From: Roseiflexus sp.
Lineage (GTDB): Bacteria > Chloroflexota > Chloroflexia > Chloroflexales > Roseiflexaceae
DNA length: 44,053 nt
Direction: 5' to 3'
Assembly: GCA_017743475.1 (NCBI GenBank)
Contig: JAGHYV010000038.1
Location: 1 to 44,053 of the forward strand
Shown: positions 1 to 11,022 of the stretch, piece by piece
Position numbering within the stretch: the stretch's first letter is position 1
Layout of the letters: every line of letters starts with the position of its first letter
Translations under genes and position numbers: made by a program
The notes under the pieces: generated by a model
Told to the model about the DNA's origin: nothing
Databases searched by the model: none
The model's input: the letters and a program-made list of their open reading frames with translations, nothing else

Positions 1-140
1 ACGGATGGATATCAGTATAACGGAATATTTTTTCAAAGTCCATCAGCCCCACGGCTCGTGCGGTATAGCGGATTTAATTCTCAATCTCCATTAGCCCGAC
101 GGCAAGAGGCGCATACCGGATTAAATGCTCAATCTCCATG
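1..140. repeat. Left-edge copies of a ~48-bp intergenic repeat
   Basis: Two copies of a unit beginning CTCAATCTCCAT lie 48 bp apart (near 81 and 129), each followed or preceded by variants of TAGCCCGACGGC and GCATACCGGATT. The left part (44-60) is a more diverged copy with CAGCCCCACGGCTCG. The same units recur at 22.6-23.0 kb. No open frame of note is present. The family is not a CRISPR, because the units are joined without uniform spacers and diverge from each other. It is probably a dispersed non-coding repeat of this genome. Confidence 0.6.
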
Positions 141-159
141 ATTAGGAGTGGCGCTTTGG

Positions 160-837
160 GGATTGAGCCGACGAATCCATACACACGCCCCGCGTCGACA
201 GAGCGCGAAGGCGCGCACCGCGCCGACCGGTTCGTGCGCGCTGTGCGCTGCAAAGACTCTCCTCAATTCAGGGTTGTTCCCTGATAGACACTGCTCTGTC
301 AGCGTGGTAGACTCCACGTATCAGTGACGCTAGCCAGGAGCGGGGCGGCGCCCGATGGCGATGGCTTGCAACACGAAGCCAGCACACCACCAGGGTCGGG
401 GAATGCCCCAGACGATACCCGGCGCTCCCGTAGACCTGAAAGGAGAGCGATAATGATCGCCTTCCTGCTTGCAGGTTGCCAGGCAGTGCTGAGTAGCGCG
501 CTGCTGTTTGCCGCGTGTGCAAAGGCGCGTCAGCCTGACGTGCTGGCAGCGGTGTTGCGGGCCGGTGGTCATATGTATGGAGGTTGCTATGTACATTCCT
601 CTGTTCACAGATATTCCATATCGAGACATCCCCGGCACAATCATCGTCGAACTGCGGGAAGTTCCGCCCCACATGCGCGGTCACGGATTCACCCTGGCGA
701 AGCTGCGCGCGTGGCTTGGCGGCGATGAAGGGTACATCACCGACCCGTACCGCGGCGAGCGCCACCTGGTGTCGCTCAAGCCGTGGCTGCAAACGAACCC
801 GGATGTTGAACTGGCGCTCTTCTTTGATTTCATCTTC
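160..837 (+). repeat. Segmental duplication, copy 1
   Basis: This block is nearly identical to 3643-4320 at a constant offset of 3483 bases. The first ~35 bases are diverged (around GAGCCGACGAATC), the rest is almost perfect, and identity stops abruptly after TTTGATTTCATCTTC at 837. It carries a ~290-bp leader with no recognised gene, a short MauE-like N-terminal fragment and most of a small hypothetical gene. In this copy the hypothetical gene is cut and joined to unrelated sequence, so copy 1 is likely the derived, truncated copy. Confidence 0.9.
453..728 (+). pseudogene. MauE-like N-terminal remnant, copy 1
   Basis: A 91-codon frame starts at an ATG with a very good ribosome site (AAAGGAG, 8 bases upstream). 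Its first ~37 residues (MIAFLLAGCQAVLSSALLF, then AKARQPDVLAAVLR) look like the first membrane helix of MauE/DoxX-type proteins, which usually read LAxxFLxxGLAKLxD. After that the frame turns into arginine- and histidine-rich sequence with no membrane segments, and it overlaps the next gene in another frame. I read it as the preserved start of a membrane-protein gene whose body was deleted. It could instead be a short expressed leader peptide. The family assignment is tentative. Confidence 0.35.
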
Positions 838-927
838 TTAGCGGAACTAACGGAGTGGTATCAGGACGCCGTGTCCCTGTTCACGCTCATACGGGGCGCA
901 TGTGCGAGTCGTGGAGGTGCAAAATGA
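589..927 (+). CDS. Small hypothetical protein, truncated and re-fused copy
   Basis: The start ATG follows TGGAGG at good spacing and lies inside the MauE-like remnant in another frame. Residues 1-83 (MYIPLFTDIPYRD to FFDFIF) match the intact copy at 4072-4461, with an alanine for valine change near the end. The last ~29 residues are unrelated and come from sequence beyond the duplication end at 837. The stop codon overlaps the start of the downstream gene (ATGA at 924-927), so the hybrid could couple translation to it. The protein has no recognised domain and no membrane segment. It may be a non-functional hybrid retained because of that coupling. Confidence 0.5.
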   Translation: MYIPLFTDIPYRDIPGTIIVELREVPPHMRGHGFTLAKLRAWLGGDEGYITDPYRGERHLVSLKPWLQTNPDVELALFFDFIFLAELTEWYQDAVSLFTLIRGACASRGGAK

Positions 928-2342
928 AACGCATGTTAGGCATTGTAGGAAATTTGTTGAGCCTGCTGGCGCTCGTAGTCCTGGCAGGAGTGCTTGCCGC
1001 AACCTTTGGCGGGCTGCGAAGAGGAGCTCCACCAGGATCTCAAGCCTTTCTATCTCCTATTGAGACACCAACGCATCCCCCAAAGCCCATGCTGATGACA
1101 CCATCGCCTACTATCCTGCCAGAGCCGTTGCCACCTCTGGTGACCGTTACTTTACCACCTTACCCGCCACCTCAGACACCGACACCCCTGGGGACGCTAA
1201 CGTTTGTGCCCACACCACGGGTGACCGCCGCACCACCAGCGCCTGGTACACCCACGGCTGTACCCACGCCATCAGGGCCGCTGCCACCTGGTCTGAAGGT
1301 GGTGTATGGAGAAACAGATGGTCTTTCTGGGAAAACAACTATATGGCTGGCTAGTGCTGCGAATCTGACATTGCGGAGAGTGCTTGCTACCTTCGACCAC
1401 AAGGTAGGTTATGGTGTGCAAGGGGCCGTTTCTCCTGACGGGAACAAGATAGTTTGCCTCGTCATACCTTCTGATGCTGGCGAAAGAGCTGCACGAACTA
1501 CCGCAGGGGAACTGTGGGTTATCGACCTGGACGATGCGAGTCTTCATCATCTGGCAAATCAGGCAGGTTACCTGGCTATGTGGACACCTGACAGTCGCGC
1601 TCTGGTATTCGGTCGCCTGGTTGCCCTGGAGAGTCCCAAAAATCCCCAAGTGCCATTTCGGACAGAACTCTACCTGGTAACAGCCGATGGAGCAGAACAA
1701 AGGCTTCTTCTAGGCGATGAAACAGCCTACGGCCTCCAGCCACTCGGTTGGTCTGTGGATGGGCAGCAGTTCTATTATGCGATAGTAACTCTTCAGGGCC
1801 AATGGGAGCTTTGGACAGTAGATAGGACTGGTGGATTAACCCAGTTTCAGGCCTCCCTCCCTTCCCAGTACCTGATCCAGAGCGCTTCGCTTTCGCCAGA
1901 TGGAACCAAAGTGCTCCTTAAAGTGTTGGATAGAGGTCAGTATGCCCTTATTGTGCTCCGTGTTGATGGGCTAGAGCAAAAGACAATCGTGAGTGGAGCA
2001 ACAGGAGACCAGCCGATCAATCAGTACGCCGCAATCTGGTCTCCTGATGACCAGAGTATTTTCGCTCACATCCCTCCCCAGCCTGGACAGCCGGCCCACC
2101 TGGAGCGGATTGATCTACGAACGGGCCAGAGGCGCGTGATACCAACAGAGCCTATCGGTAGAGACGAATTCGTGATTCCTCAAGCATGGTCGCCGGATGG
2201 AAAGTGGCTGGTTGTCCTTAAATACCCTCGTCTCCAGTCCCTGGCTTATCTGATGCAAGCCACTGGGGGACCAATGGCGCAAATACCATTGACTCAACCT
2301 TCCAACTGGGTAAATCTGTTTGGGTGGACAGACCGAAGGTGA
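924..2342 (+). CDS. Membrane-anchored TolB/WD40-like beta-propeller protein
   Basis: The protein is 472 residues if started at ATG 924, which follows GTGGAGG; a longer frame upstream lacks a ribosome site and overlaps the preceding gene. Residues ~8-30 form one hydrophobic helix (signal anchor). They are followed by a ~90-residue linker rich in proline and threonine (PTPxPxP type), and from ~120 onward by repeated blade-like segments with SPDGxK, TPDSRALVF, SPDGTKVLL and SPDGKWLVV motifs typical of TolB/PD40 propellers. The role is probably extracytoplasmic binding rather than catalysis, and no catalytic residues are visible. The start overlaps the previous stop by four bases, and the lytic transglycosylase gene starts 49 bases after its stop, so the two may be co-transcribed. 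Confidence 0.8.
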   Translation: MKRMLGIVGNLLSLLALVVLAGVLAATFGGLRRGAPPGSQAFLSPIETPTHPPKPMLMTPSPTILPEPLPPLVTVTLPPYPPPQTPTPLGTLTFVPTPRVTAAPPAPGTPTAVPTPSGPLPPGLKVVYGETDGLSGKTTIWLASAANLTLRRVLATFDHKVGYGVQGAVSPDGNKIVCLVIPSDAGERAARTTAGELWVIDLDDASLHHLANQAGYLAMWTPDSRALVFGRLVALESPKNPQVPFRTELYLVTADGAEQRLLLGDETAYGLQPLGWSVDGQQFYYAIVTLQGQWELWTVDRTGGLTQFQASLPSQYLIQSASLSPDGTKVLLKVLDRGQYALIVLRVDGLEQKTIVSGATGDQPINQYAAIWSPDDQSIFAHIPPQPGQPAHLERIDLRTGQRRVIPTEPIGRDEFVIPQAWSPDGKWLVVLKYPRLQSLAYLMQATGGPMAQIPLTQPSNWVNLFGWTDRR

Positions 2343-2391
2343 TCAAGATGACTCTCGACTTTCTTGTTCCATAATGTGCAGGGAGAGAGCG

Positions 2392-3300
2392 ATGTCAATG
2401 CGTTATGCACACTTTCAACCTCTGTTCAGAGCCGGACGATTGTTACTGTGTATGGCCTCGCTCAGCTTTCTTCTCCTGGCCCAGACGAGTGACCCTTCGC
2501 GATGTGCAGCCCAGGGAAGCTGCCCTGTGCCTGCCGCTTATGGTCGACAGCCTTATCCTGGCGAGTTGATTAATGCTTTCGATCGTGCGGGCACTAACCG
2601 TTTAGGGAACGAGGGTCCGAGTCTGCCTCAGATCTGGAAGGGATATCCTTCCTCGCAGGCCAGGTTGGTCTCTCCCTACGTGCCTTGTATACTTCTCAAA
2701 GTCATTGGCTATACGGAAAGCGCTGGCTGGAAACAGTTTGCTGCCGATTATGGGCGTTATGGCTACACGGTAGTCAGCGCAGATTGTGGCTATGGCATTA
2801 TGCAAATCACTTCCGGTATGGGGGGTGGAGCAGGCTTTGAACCTGGCAGGGTAGCCGCCGAGCCCGCCTATAACATCGGTACCGGTGCACGCGTCCTGAT
2901 CCAGAAATGGAATAGTCTGAATGTTTATATTGGCAACAACAACCCTTACGTAGTCGAGGACTGGTACTACGCGGTCTGGGCCTATAATGGATGGGGATGG
3001 GTCAACAATCCGAATCGTAATTGCCCGGATAACAATCCAAATTGTGGATACGCTTTCAACCCTTTCCGTCCTTCCTTCAATGGATCACAACCGCGATCCT
3101 GGTATCCCTATCAAGAAATTATCTGGGGGTATGCCGGTCATCCTCCTAGCGCCGGGTTTTGGGAAGCGGTACCACTTACGCTGCCGTCCAGACGGTCTAT
3201 CACCAATCCGCCACCACCACACATCGTCACACCCCGGCCATCCCATGGCTCGTGCAGTGTAGTCTATCTACCGGCTATACTCAAGAATTATCCACGCTGA
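2392..3300 (+). CDS. Secreted lytic transglycosylase-like (SLT-fold) protein
   Basis: The protein is 302 residues from ATG 2392 (GGGAGAG upstream; a second ATG at 2398 is also possible). Residues ~15-40 form a signal peptide ending near SRCAAQ. The central part has the goose-lysozyme/SLT pattern: a glutamate in GYTESAGWKQF, then ADCGYGIMQITSGM, an AYNIGTGARVLIQKW helix and WYYAVWAYNGWG. This suggests cleavage of peptidoglycan glycan strands or a related wall function. The C-terminus ends VVYLPAILKNYPR, a short hydrophobic strand I associate with exported Chloroflexi proteins, after a proline-rich linker. The frame stays open past the TGA into a remnant of another domain (see 3301-3420), so this protein may be prematurely ended. 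Family call good, exact substrate unknown. Confidence 0.78.
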   Translation: MSMRYAHFQPLFRAGRLLLCMASLSFLLLAQTSDPSRCAAQGSCPVPAAYGRQPYPGELINAFDRAGTNRLGNEGPSLPQIWKGYPSSQARLVSPYVPCILLKVIGYTESAGWKQFAADYGRYGYTVVSADCGYGIMQITSGMGGGAGFEPGRVAAEPAYNIGTGARVLIQKWNSLNVYIGNNNPYVVEDWYYAVWAYNGWGWVNNPNRNCPDNNPNCGYAFNPFRPSFNGSQPRSWYPYQEIIWGYAGHPPSAGFWEAVPLTLPSRRSITNPPPPHIVTPRPSHGSCSVVYLPAILKNYPR

Positions 3301-3420
3301 GATCAGCCCGTCCAAAATGGTGACTTTGAAGCCGGGCCTGCCTATCAGAACCCTGGAGGAGCAACTGCCATCAGTGCTCTCACTCTTCATTCTGGCAGTT
3401 GCTCCGTCTGGATCAGGCGT
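3301..3420 (+). pseudogene. In-frame remnant of a carbohydrate-binding-like C-terminal domain
   Basis: Directly after the TGA of the lytic transglycosylase, the same reading frame continues with QPVQNGDFEAGPAY and, about 20 residues later, LHSGSCSVWI. NGDFExGP and HSGSYSxWxGG are the opening and middle strands of a jelly-roll carbohydrate-binding type domain often attached to YLPLxL-tailed Chloroflexi secreted proteins. The spacing between them is too short for a whole domain, and the frame then loses any resemblance. I infer that the original gene was longer and was cut by a nonsense mutation plus deletion. Confidence 0.45.
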
Positions 3421-3513
3421 CCCAGGCGCCGTTGGCGGACGCACGGGTGGCGGCAGCTCGCGCCTTCGGCTGCCCGCTGGTTCCCGATCAGGCGCCAGCG
3501 CACAGCCGTTCGT

Positions 3514-3592
3514 CCCTGCCGTGAAGCCTCCGTGTCGATATGTTGCCCGATCAGATATGGACACTGTCGGTTGAGATGTGATATAAGTGTGG
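3514..3592 (+). repeat. ~79-bp direct repeat, copy A
   Basis: The segment opens with CCCTGCCGTGAAGCCTCCGT and shares GTTGCCCGATCAG, ATGGACACT and TGATAT with copy B at 5429-5507, in the same orientation, at roughly 80% identity by eye. In one minus-strand frame both copies read SISDRAT..HGGFTAG, which could mean shared coding ancestry. The two copies bracket duplication copy 2 and the LGFP-like gene. Confidence 0.65.
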
Positions 3593-3642
3593 CTTACCGT
3601 TCGCTTCTTTCTCTGGATGTCCCCAGCACTTGCTCGCACCAG

Positions 3643-4320
3643 GGTTGAGCCGACGAATCTGCGCCCAACGTCCCGCTTCGACGGAGCGCGAAGGCGCGCA
3701 CCGCGCCGACCGGTTCGTGCGCGCTGTGCGCTGCAAAGACTCTCCTCAATTCAGGGTTGTTCCCTGATAGACACTGCTCTGTCAGCGTGGTAGACTCCAC
3801 GTATCAGTGACGCTAGCCAGGAGCGGGGCGGCGCCCGATGGCGATGGCTTGCAACACGAAGCCAGCACACCACCAGGGTCGGGGAATGCCCCAGACGATA
3901 CCCGGCGCTCCCGTAGACCTGAAAGGAGAGCGATAATGATCGCCTTCCTGCTTGCAGGTTGCCAGGCAGTGCTGAGTAGCGCGCTGCTGTTTGCCGCGTG
4001 TGCAAAGGCGCGTCAGCCTGACGTGCTGGCAGCGGTGTTGCGGGCCGGTGGTCATATGTATGGAGGTTGCTATGTACATTCCTCTGTTCACAGATATTCC
4101 ATATCGAGACATCCCCGGCACAATCATCGTCGAACTGCGGGAAGTTCCGCCCCACATGCGCGGTCACGGATTCACCCTGGCGAAGCTGCGCGCGTGGCTT
4201 GGCGGCGATGAAGGGTACATCACCGACCCGTACCGCGGCGAGCGCCACCTGGTGTCGCTCAAGCCGTGGCTGCAAACGAACCCGGATGTTGAATTGGTGC
4301 TCTTCTTTGATTTCATCTTC
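3643..4320 (+). repeat. Segmental duplication, copy 2
   Basis: This is the partner of 160-837. Identity is lost at 4320, where this copy continues into an intact C-terminus of the small hypothetical gene, so it is probably closer to the ancestral arrangement. It includes the MauE-like remnant with its strong ribosome site. Confidence 0.9.
3936..4211 (+). pseudogene. MauE-like N-terminal remnant, copy 2
   Basis: This is the same 91-codon frame as at 453-728, with the same AAAGGAG ribosome site and the same hydrophobic first ~37 residues. Its presence in both copies shows that the truncation predates the duplication. The assignment to MauE/DoxX-type membrane proteins is tentative. Confidence 0.35.
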
Positions 4321-4461
4321 GATCCAGACTATGTTCGCCAGCACCCCGAACTGTTTCCACCGCCTCCCGCGCGCGCCCCGGCATTCATCAGAGACACCCG
4401 CCGCAAGGAAGACGATATTATCTTGATCGATAGAAAGCATTCCTGCCAGGGCAACCTATAG
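4072..4461 (+). CDS. Small hypothetical protein, intact copy
   Basis: The protein is 129 residues from an ATG preceded by TGGAGG. It opens MYIPLFTDIPYRDIPGTI, has a central acidic and aromatic segment (GGDEGYITDPYRGERH) and near the end a proline run (FPPPPARAP) followed by a charged tail. It has no signal peptide, membrane helix or known catalytic motif, and I do not recognise the family. The length, good ribosome site and conservation of its first 83 residues in the duplicate support a real gene. The following 180 bases hold no clear gene, only a 25-codon frame at 4472-4549 that may be another remnant. Confidence 0.55.
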   Translation: MYIPLFTDIPYRDIPGTIIVELREVPPHMRGHGFTLAKLRAWLGGDEGYITDPYRGERHLVSLKPWLQTNPDVELVLFFDFIFDPDYVRQHPELFPPPPARAPAFIRDTRRKEDDIILIDRKHSCQGNL

Positions 4462-4644
4462 TCGTGCCGGGATGTTCCTGGCGCGCTGGAACGGCACGCA
4501 TCGCTACACCGCTTGGGTGCGTGGTCGTCGCGCCCGCACGCAGCTGTAAGCCTTACGTACCTCAAGATGCGCAGCTACGTCGGGCGACGGCCCTCGATTT
4601 GTTGCTGCTTGGAGCGCCATTCTACAAAACGAAGGAGGACACAG

Positions 4645-5307
4645 ATGATACAGCGCATGATAGTTATACTTGCTATGCTCACGGCGGCAGCAACTCCCTC
4701 CGCACACGCTCAGTACGGACCGGAACCGCTCTGCTTCCCTGAAACAGGCTATTGTCTCGAAGGACAGTTCATCACGTATTGGCAAACGCACGGCGGTCTT
4801 ATGATCTTTGGCTATCCCATTGACTATATGCAACCAGAACGTAGCCTGAGCGGCACCATGACTCAATGGTTGGAGCGCGCTCGCTTTGAGCATCATCCTG
4901 ATAATCCTCCACCATACCATGTCTTACTCGGACGGCTGGGTGATGAACGGCTGCGACAACTCGGCATTGAGTGGGAGAAACTGCCAAGAGAGCGTGGTCC
5001 CAAGCCGGGTTGTCTTTGGTTCGCTGAGACAGGTCATAATGTCTGCGACCAGGAACGAGGAAGGGGACTCAAAACCTTTTGGCAAACGCACGGATTGCGT
5101 GCGCCTGGCCTTACTTCGTATCAACGTAGCCTGGCGTTGTTTGGCTTCCCTCTGACCGAAGCTCGTCTCGAAACGAATAGCAGTGGTGATACTGTGCTGA
5201 CACAGTGGTTTGAGCGAGCGCGATTCGAGTGGCATCCGAATAATCCGGCCGGATATAGGGTACTGCTCGGTCATCTTGGCCGGGAAGTCTATGCTCATCG
5301 TTCATGA
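4645..5307 (+). CDS. Secreted protein with two LGFP-like repeats
   Basis: The protein is 220 residues from ATG 4645, chosen because GGAGG lies 7 bases upstream and a signal peptide (MIQRMIVILAMLTAAATPSA) follows at once. After it come two similar ~95-residue halves. Each has FxETGxxxxGxFxxxWQTHG, then FGYPI/FGFPL, then TQWxERARFExHPxNPP/NPA, and ends VLLGxLG. This is the exported repeat family widespread in Chloroflexi that resembles LGFP repeats, thought to bind cell-envelope carbohydrate; binding here is inferred. It stands alone, flanked by a direct repeat and a hairpin, with no co-transcribed partner visible. Confidence 0.8.
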   Translation: MIQRMIVILAMLTAAATPSAHAQYGPEPLCFPETGYCLEGQFITYWQTHGGLMIFGYPIDYMQPERSLSGTMTQWLERARFEHHPDNPPPYHVLLGRLGDERLRQLGIEWEKLPRERGPKPGCLWFAETGHNVCDQERGRGLKTFWQTHGLRAPGLTSYQRSLALFGFPLTEARLETNSSGDTVLTQWFERARFEWHPNNPAGYRVLLGHLGREVYAHRS

Positions 5308-5428
5308 CAGAGCCTCGTATGCTGGCGTCACAATTATGTATGGTATGCGCTCCAACCATCACATGTGCGCCACCCTCGAGGAGGTGCGAGGTTCCGTGAA
5401 CAATTGACAGGGGCAGTTCGTGAACCGC

Positions 5429-5507
5429 CCCTGCCGTGAAGCCTCCGTGCCAAATCGTTGCCCGATCAGAAATGGACACTATCTATCGAGATTTGATATG
5501 AGTGTGA
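5429..5507 (+). repeat. ~79-bp direct repeat, copy B
   Basis: This is the second copy of the 3514-3592 element in the same orientation, downstream of the LGFP-like gene. The remainder of 5308-5619 shows no gene. Confidence 0.65.
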
Positions 5508-5540
5508 TGATGTTTGTGGCAGAAGAGGCGCGGGGATGAT

Positions 5541-5564
5541 CAGGACGCGGAATCCCGCGTCCTG
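5541..5564. terminator. Hairpin between convergent genes
   Basis: A perfect 10-bp stem (CAGGACGCGG / CCGCGTCCTG) has a 4-base loop AATC. It sits between the LGFP-like gene (plus) and the lyase gene (minus), where a bidirectional terminator is expected. Neither side carries a strong T-run, so intrinsic termination is plausible but not certain. Confidence 0.5.
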
Positions 5565-5619
5565 GTTCTTCCGGTTGGTCACCAACGATGATCGTTGCGT
5601 CTGCCGTGGCGATGCATTG

Positions 5620-9107
<3,488 letters not shown>

Positions 9108-9119
9108 AGCGCCACCATA

Positions 9120-11003
9120 TTACGACGTGTGCAACCGGATGACAAACAGGGTTACTCCCTGCTGCGATGCGGATCGACCGTTCATTTCGAGTGGAACGGC
9201 AGGTGTAGCGCTCCAGCCGATCAGATACACACCCTGCGCATCCAGCGGTGATCTGATAGACGGAAGCATAGAGGTATTATTGAAGAGTTGGGTCAGGATC
9301 TGACGTCGATTGAACATCCGATCGTCACTGATAGTCACGCCAGAAGGGAAGCTGCCACGCGACCCGCCGAAATCGAAGCGAGCGCTGGCGCCGGGCATAA
9401 GATTGCCAAGTTGCTGAAACATCCCCTTGTGGACGACAATAGCCTCTTCAATCATAACCCGCCCGACATTCCGCACCTCACCCGCAGGATTGCTCCCATC
9501 GAAGCGAATAGCGCTCTCGACCTGAACCGGCATCTCAACTGTCGTCTCGGCAATCAGCGTTCGGATCGAGGCGACATCGACCAGCAGGTCTGGAACTTCG
9601 ACTCTGGTATCATCGGCAGTTGCGATCAGTGGGCGTGCGGTGAAGTCGTCGAAACTGCGCGTTTCGCTCAGCAAACTGCCGGACGGCGCGCGCAGGGCGT
9701 AAGAGCTGCGTAATGGCGAGAACAGCGCCAGATGCGCCGTAGCGATGCCACGGGTCTCACGTTCTGTTCCCTGAATGATGGACACCTGATAGAGTTGCGC
9801 CTGCCCGCCACGAAGCACAAACCCGACCACAAACACCCCACCGGCAAACAGCGCTACAGTGAGGGGAATCGTCCACCATCCCCATTCGAGGCGTCCGATC
9901 CAGCGGAGCGCCAGGTAATTCACTGGACCCACCATGAGGATGTACGCCAGCAGAAATGCCGCCAGCGCTGACGCTGGCGGCAACCCTGCCGCCCGGATCT
10001 GCAGCACGTTCTGCATCAGACTAATCTGATACACCCGCCCCTCGAACGCCGGAACGAAGAGCGGAATCGGTTGCAACACGCGCGACCAGAGTTGTGGCTC
10101 TGACGCCCAACCCCGCAGCAGCGCCAGATCGAATGTACTGAAGATCACCACGCCGTTACCAACATGTCTGCGGTAGATTAGCGAATGACCTGCCGGTAGC
10201 GCTTCCGCGCCAGGACGTGGCAAGACCGTGAGCAGCGGACCGGTCGATGGTTGCGGATCACTCCCGCCAAACTGCGCGAGTGGCGTCAGATCGCCCTGGT
10301 TGAGCGTGCGGGTGACTTCAACCGGTAGCAGGTCGGCAAGACCGGCCGCCGCACGTTCGCCATTGATCCCGCCACCCACCACAAGTTGCCCGCCGATCAT
10401 AACCCAGTCCCGGAGCGCGGTGCGTTGATCGAGCGAAAGAGCAGCAGTATCAACATCATGGATAAAGATAGCGTTGACGCCGCGCAACACGAGCGCGTGC
10501 AGAGGAAGGTCTTCCGGCGGGATATGGCGCACCGTCACTCCACTCACGCCGCTGATCGACATTGCGCTCAGGCTTGTCAGGAGCGCCGGATCGGAGCCAA
10601 CAATAAGGATCAGGAACCGATCATGTTCAACGGCTTCGATACCGACGTTCTGCTCGAACAGCACATTCCCATTTTCAATCAGACGCAGCGTGCCATTGCG
10701 CGCGAATCCAATAGCAAACGCCTCCAGCATCACGCGCTTCCGCGAACCGCGCGGCAGATCGATAGTGCGGCGGAACACTGGTTGGTTTTGCCATCCCGGA
10801 AAACTCCACTCCAGCACACCCTGAATGTCGCGCCCCTTGTTCGTAACGTCAACCGTAATCGGAAACCATTCGTCCAATCGATACGCACCGGCATAACCGG
10901 GGCGCAACGTCAGGGTCAGTCCCGACACCTGTTCCTGCGCCGCAATCGGCATGACTGGCAATATGCACAGCAGGGCAATCAGGACAGCGCGCAGATACGG
11001 CAT
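9120..11003 (-). CDS. Large exported membrane protein with GATase-like domain, function unknown
   Basis: The protein is 627 residues from ATG 11003, which follows AAGGAAG and starts a signal peptide (MPYLRAVLIALLCILPVMPI). A longer frame upstream would overlap the preceding gene without reason. Residues ~25-130 look like an extracytoplasmic beta-sandwich (VTNKGRDIQGVLEWSFPGW). Residues ~130-330 resemble the flavodoxin/class I amidotransferase-like domain of such proteins (IFIHDVDTAALSLDQRTALR, VMIGGQLVVGGG) without a catalytic Cys-His pair. Two membrane helices follow (ASALAAFLLAYILMVGPVNY and WWTIPLTVALFAGGVFVVGF), then a C-terminal beta-rich domain. It sits between the PH-domain protein and tilS on the same strand. 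Confidence 0.7.
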   Translation of the reverse strand: MPYLRAVLIALLCILPVMPIAAQEQVSGLTLTLRPGYAGAYRLDEWFPITVDVTNKGRDIQGVLEWSFPGWQNQPVFRRTIDLPRGSRKRVMLEAFAIGFARNGTLRLIENGNVLFEQNVGIEAVEHDRFLILIVGSDPALLTSLSAMSISGVSGVTVRHIPPEDLPLHALVLRGVNAIFIHDVDTAALSLDQRTALRDWVMIGGQLVVGGGINGERAAAGLADLLPVEVTRTLNQGDLTPLAQFGGSDPQPSTGPLLTVLPRPGAEALPAGHSLIYRRHVGNGVVIFSTFDLALLRGWASEPQLWSRVLQPIPLFVPAFEGRVYQISLMQNVLQIRAAGLPPASALAAFLLAYILMVGPVNYLALRWIGRLEWGWWTIPLTVALFAGGVFVVGFVLRGGQAQLYQVSIIQGTERETRGIATAHLALFSPLRSSYALRAPSGSLLSETRSFDDFTARPLIATADDTRVEVPDLLVDVASIRTLIAETTVEMPVQVESAIRFDGSNPAGEVRNVGRVMIEEAIVVHKGMFQQLGNLMPGASARFDFGGSRGSFPSGVTISDDRMFNRRQILTQLFNNTSMLPSIRSPLDAQGVYLIGWSATPAVPLEMNGRSASQQGVTLFVIRLHTS

Positions 11004-11022
11004 GATCTTCCTTCTTGGAGGA

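Larger units (their letters stand above)
3301..3642. other. Intergenic region with domain remnant and direct repeat
   Basis: This stretch between the transglycosylase and duplication copy 2 holds the in-frame domain remnant at its left and the ~79-bp direct repeat (3514-3592) at its right. No complete gene, tRNA or clear terminator is visible. Confidence 0.5.

Noticed and set aside
1-140. CRISPR array made of the ~48-bp repeats
   Set aside because: Units are imperfect, spacers are not uniform or unique and no cas genes are present.
4472-4549. 25-codon frame MFLARWNG...RTQL
   Set aside because: It is too short, has no ribosome site and no recognised family; noted only as a possible remnant.
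3514-5507. Integron cassette with attC sites
   Set aside because: The 79-bp repeats do not show the paired core sites of attC, and no integrase is present.
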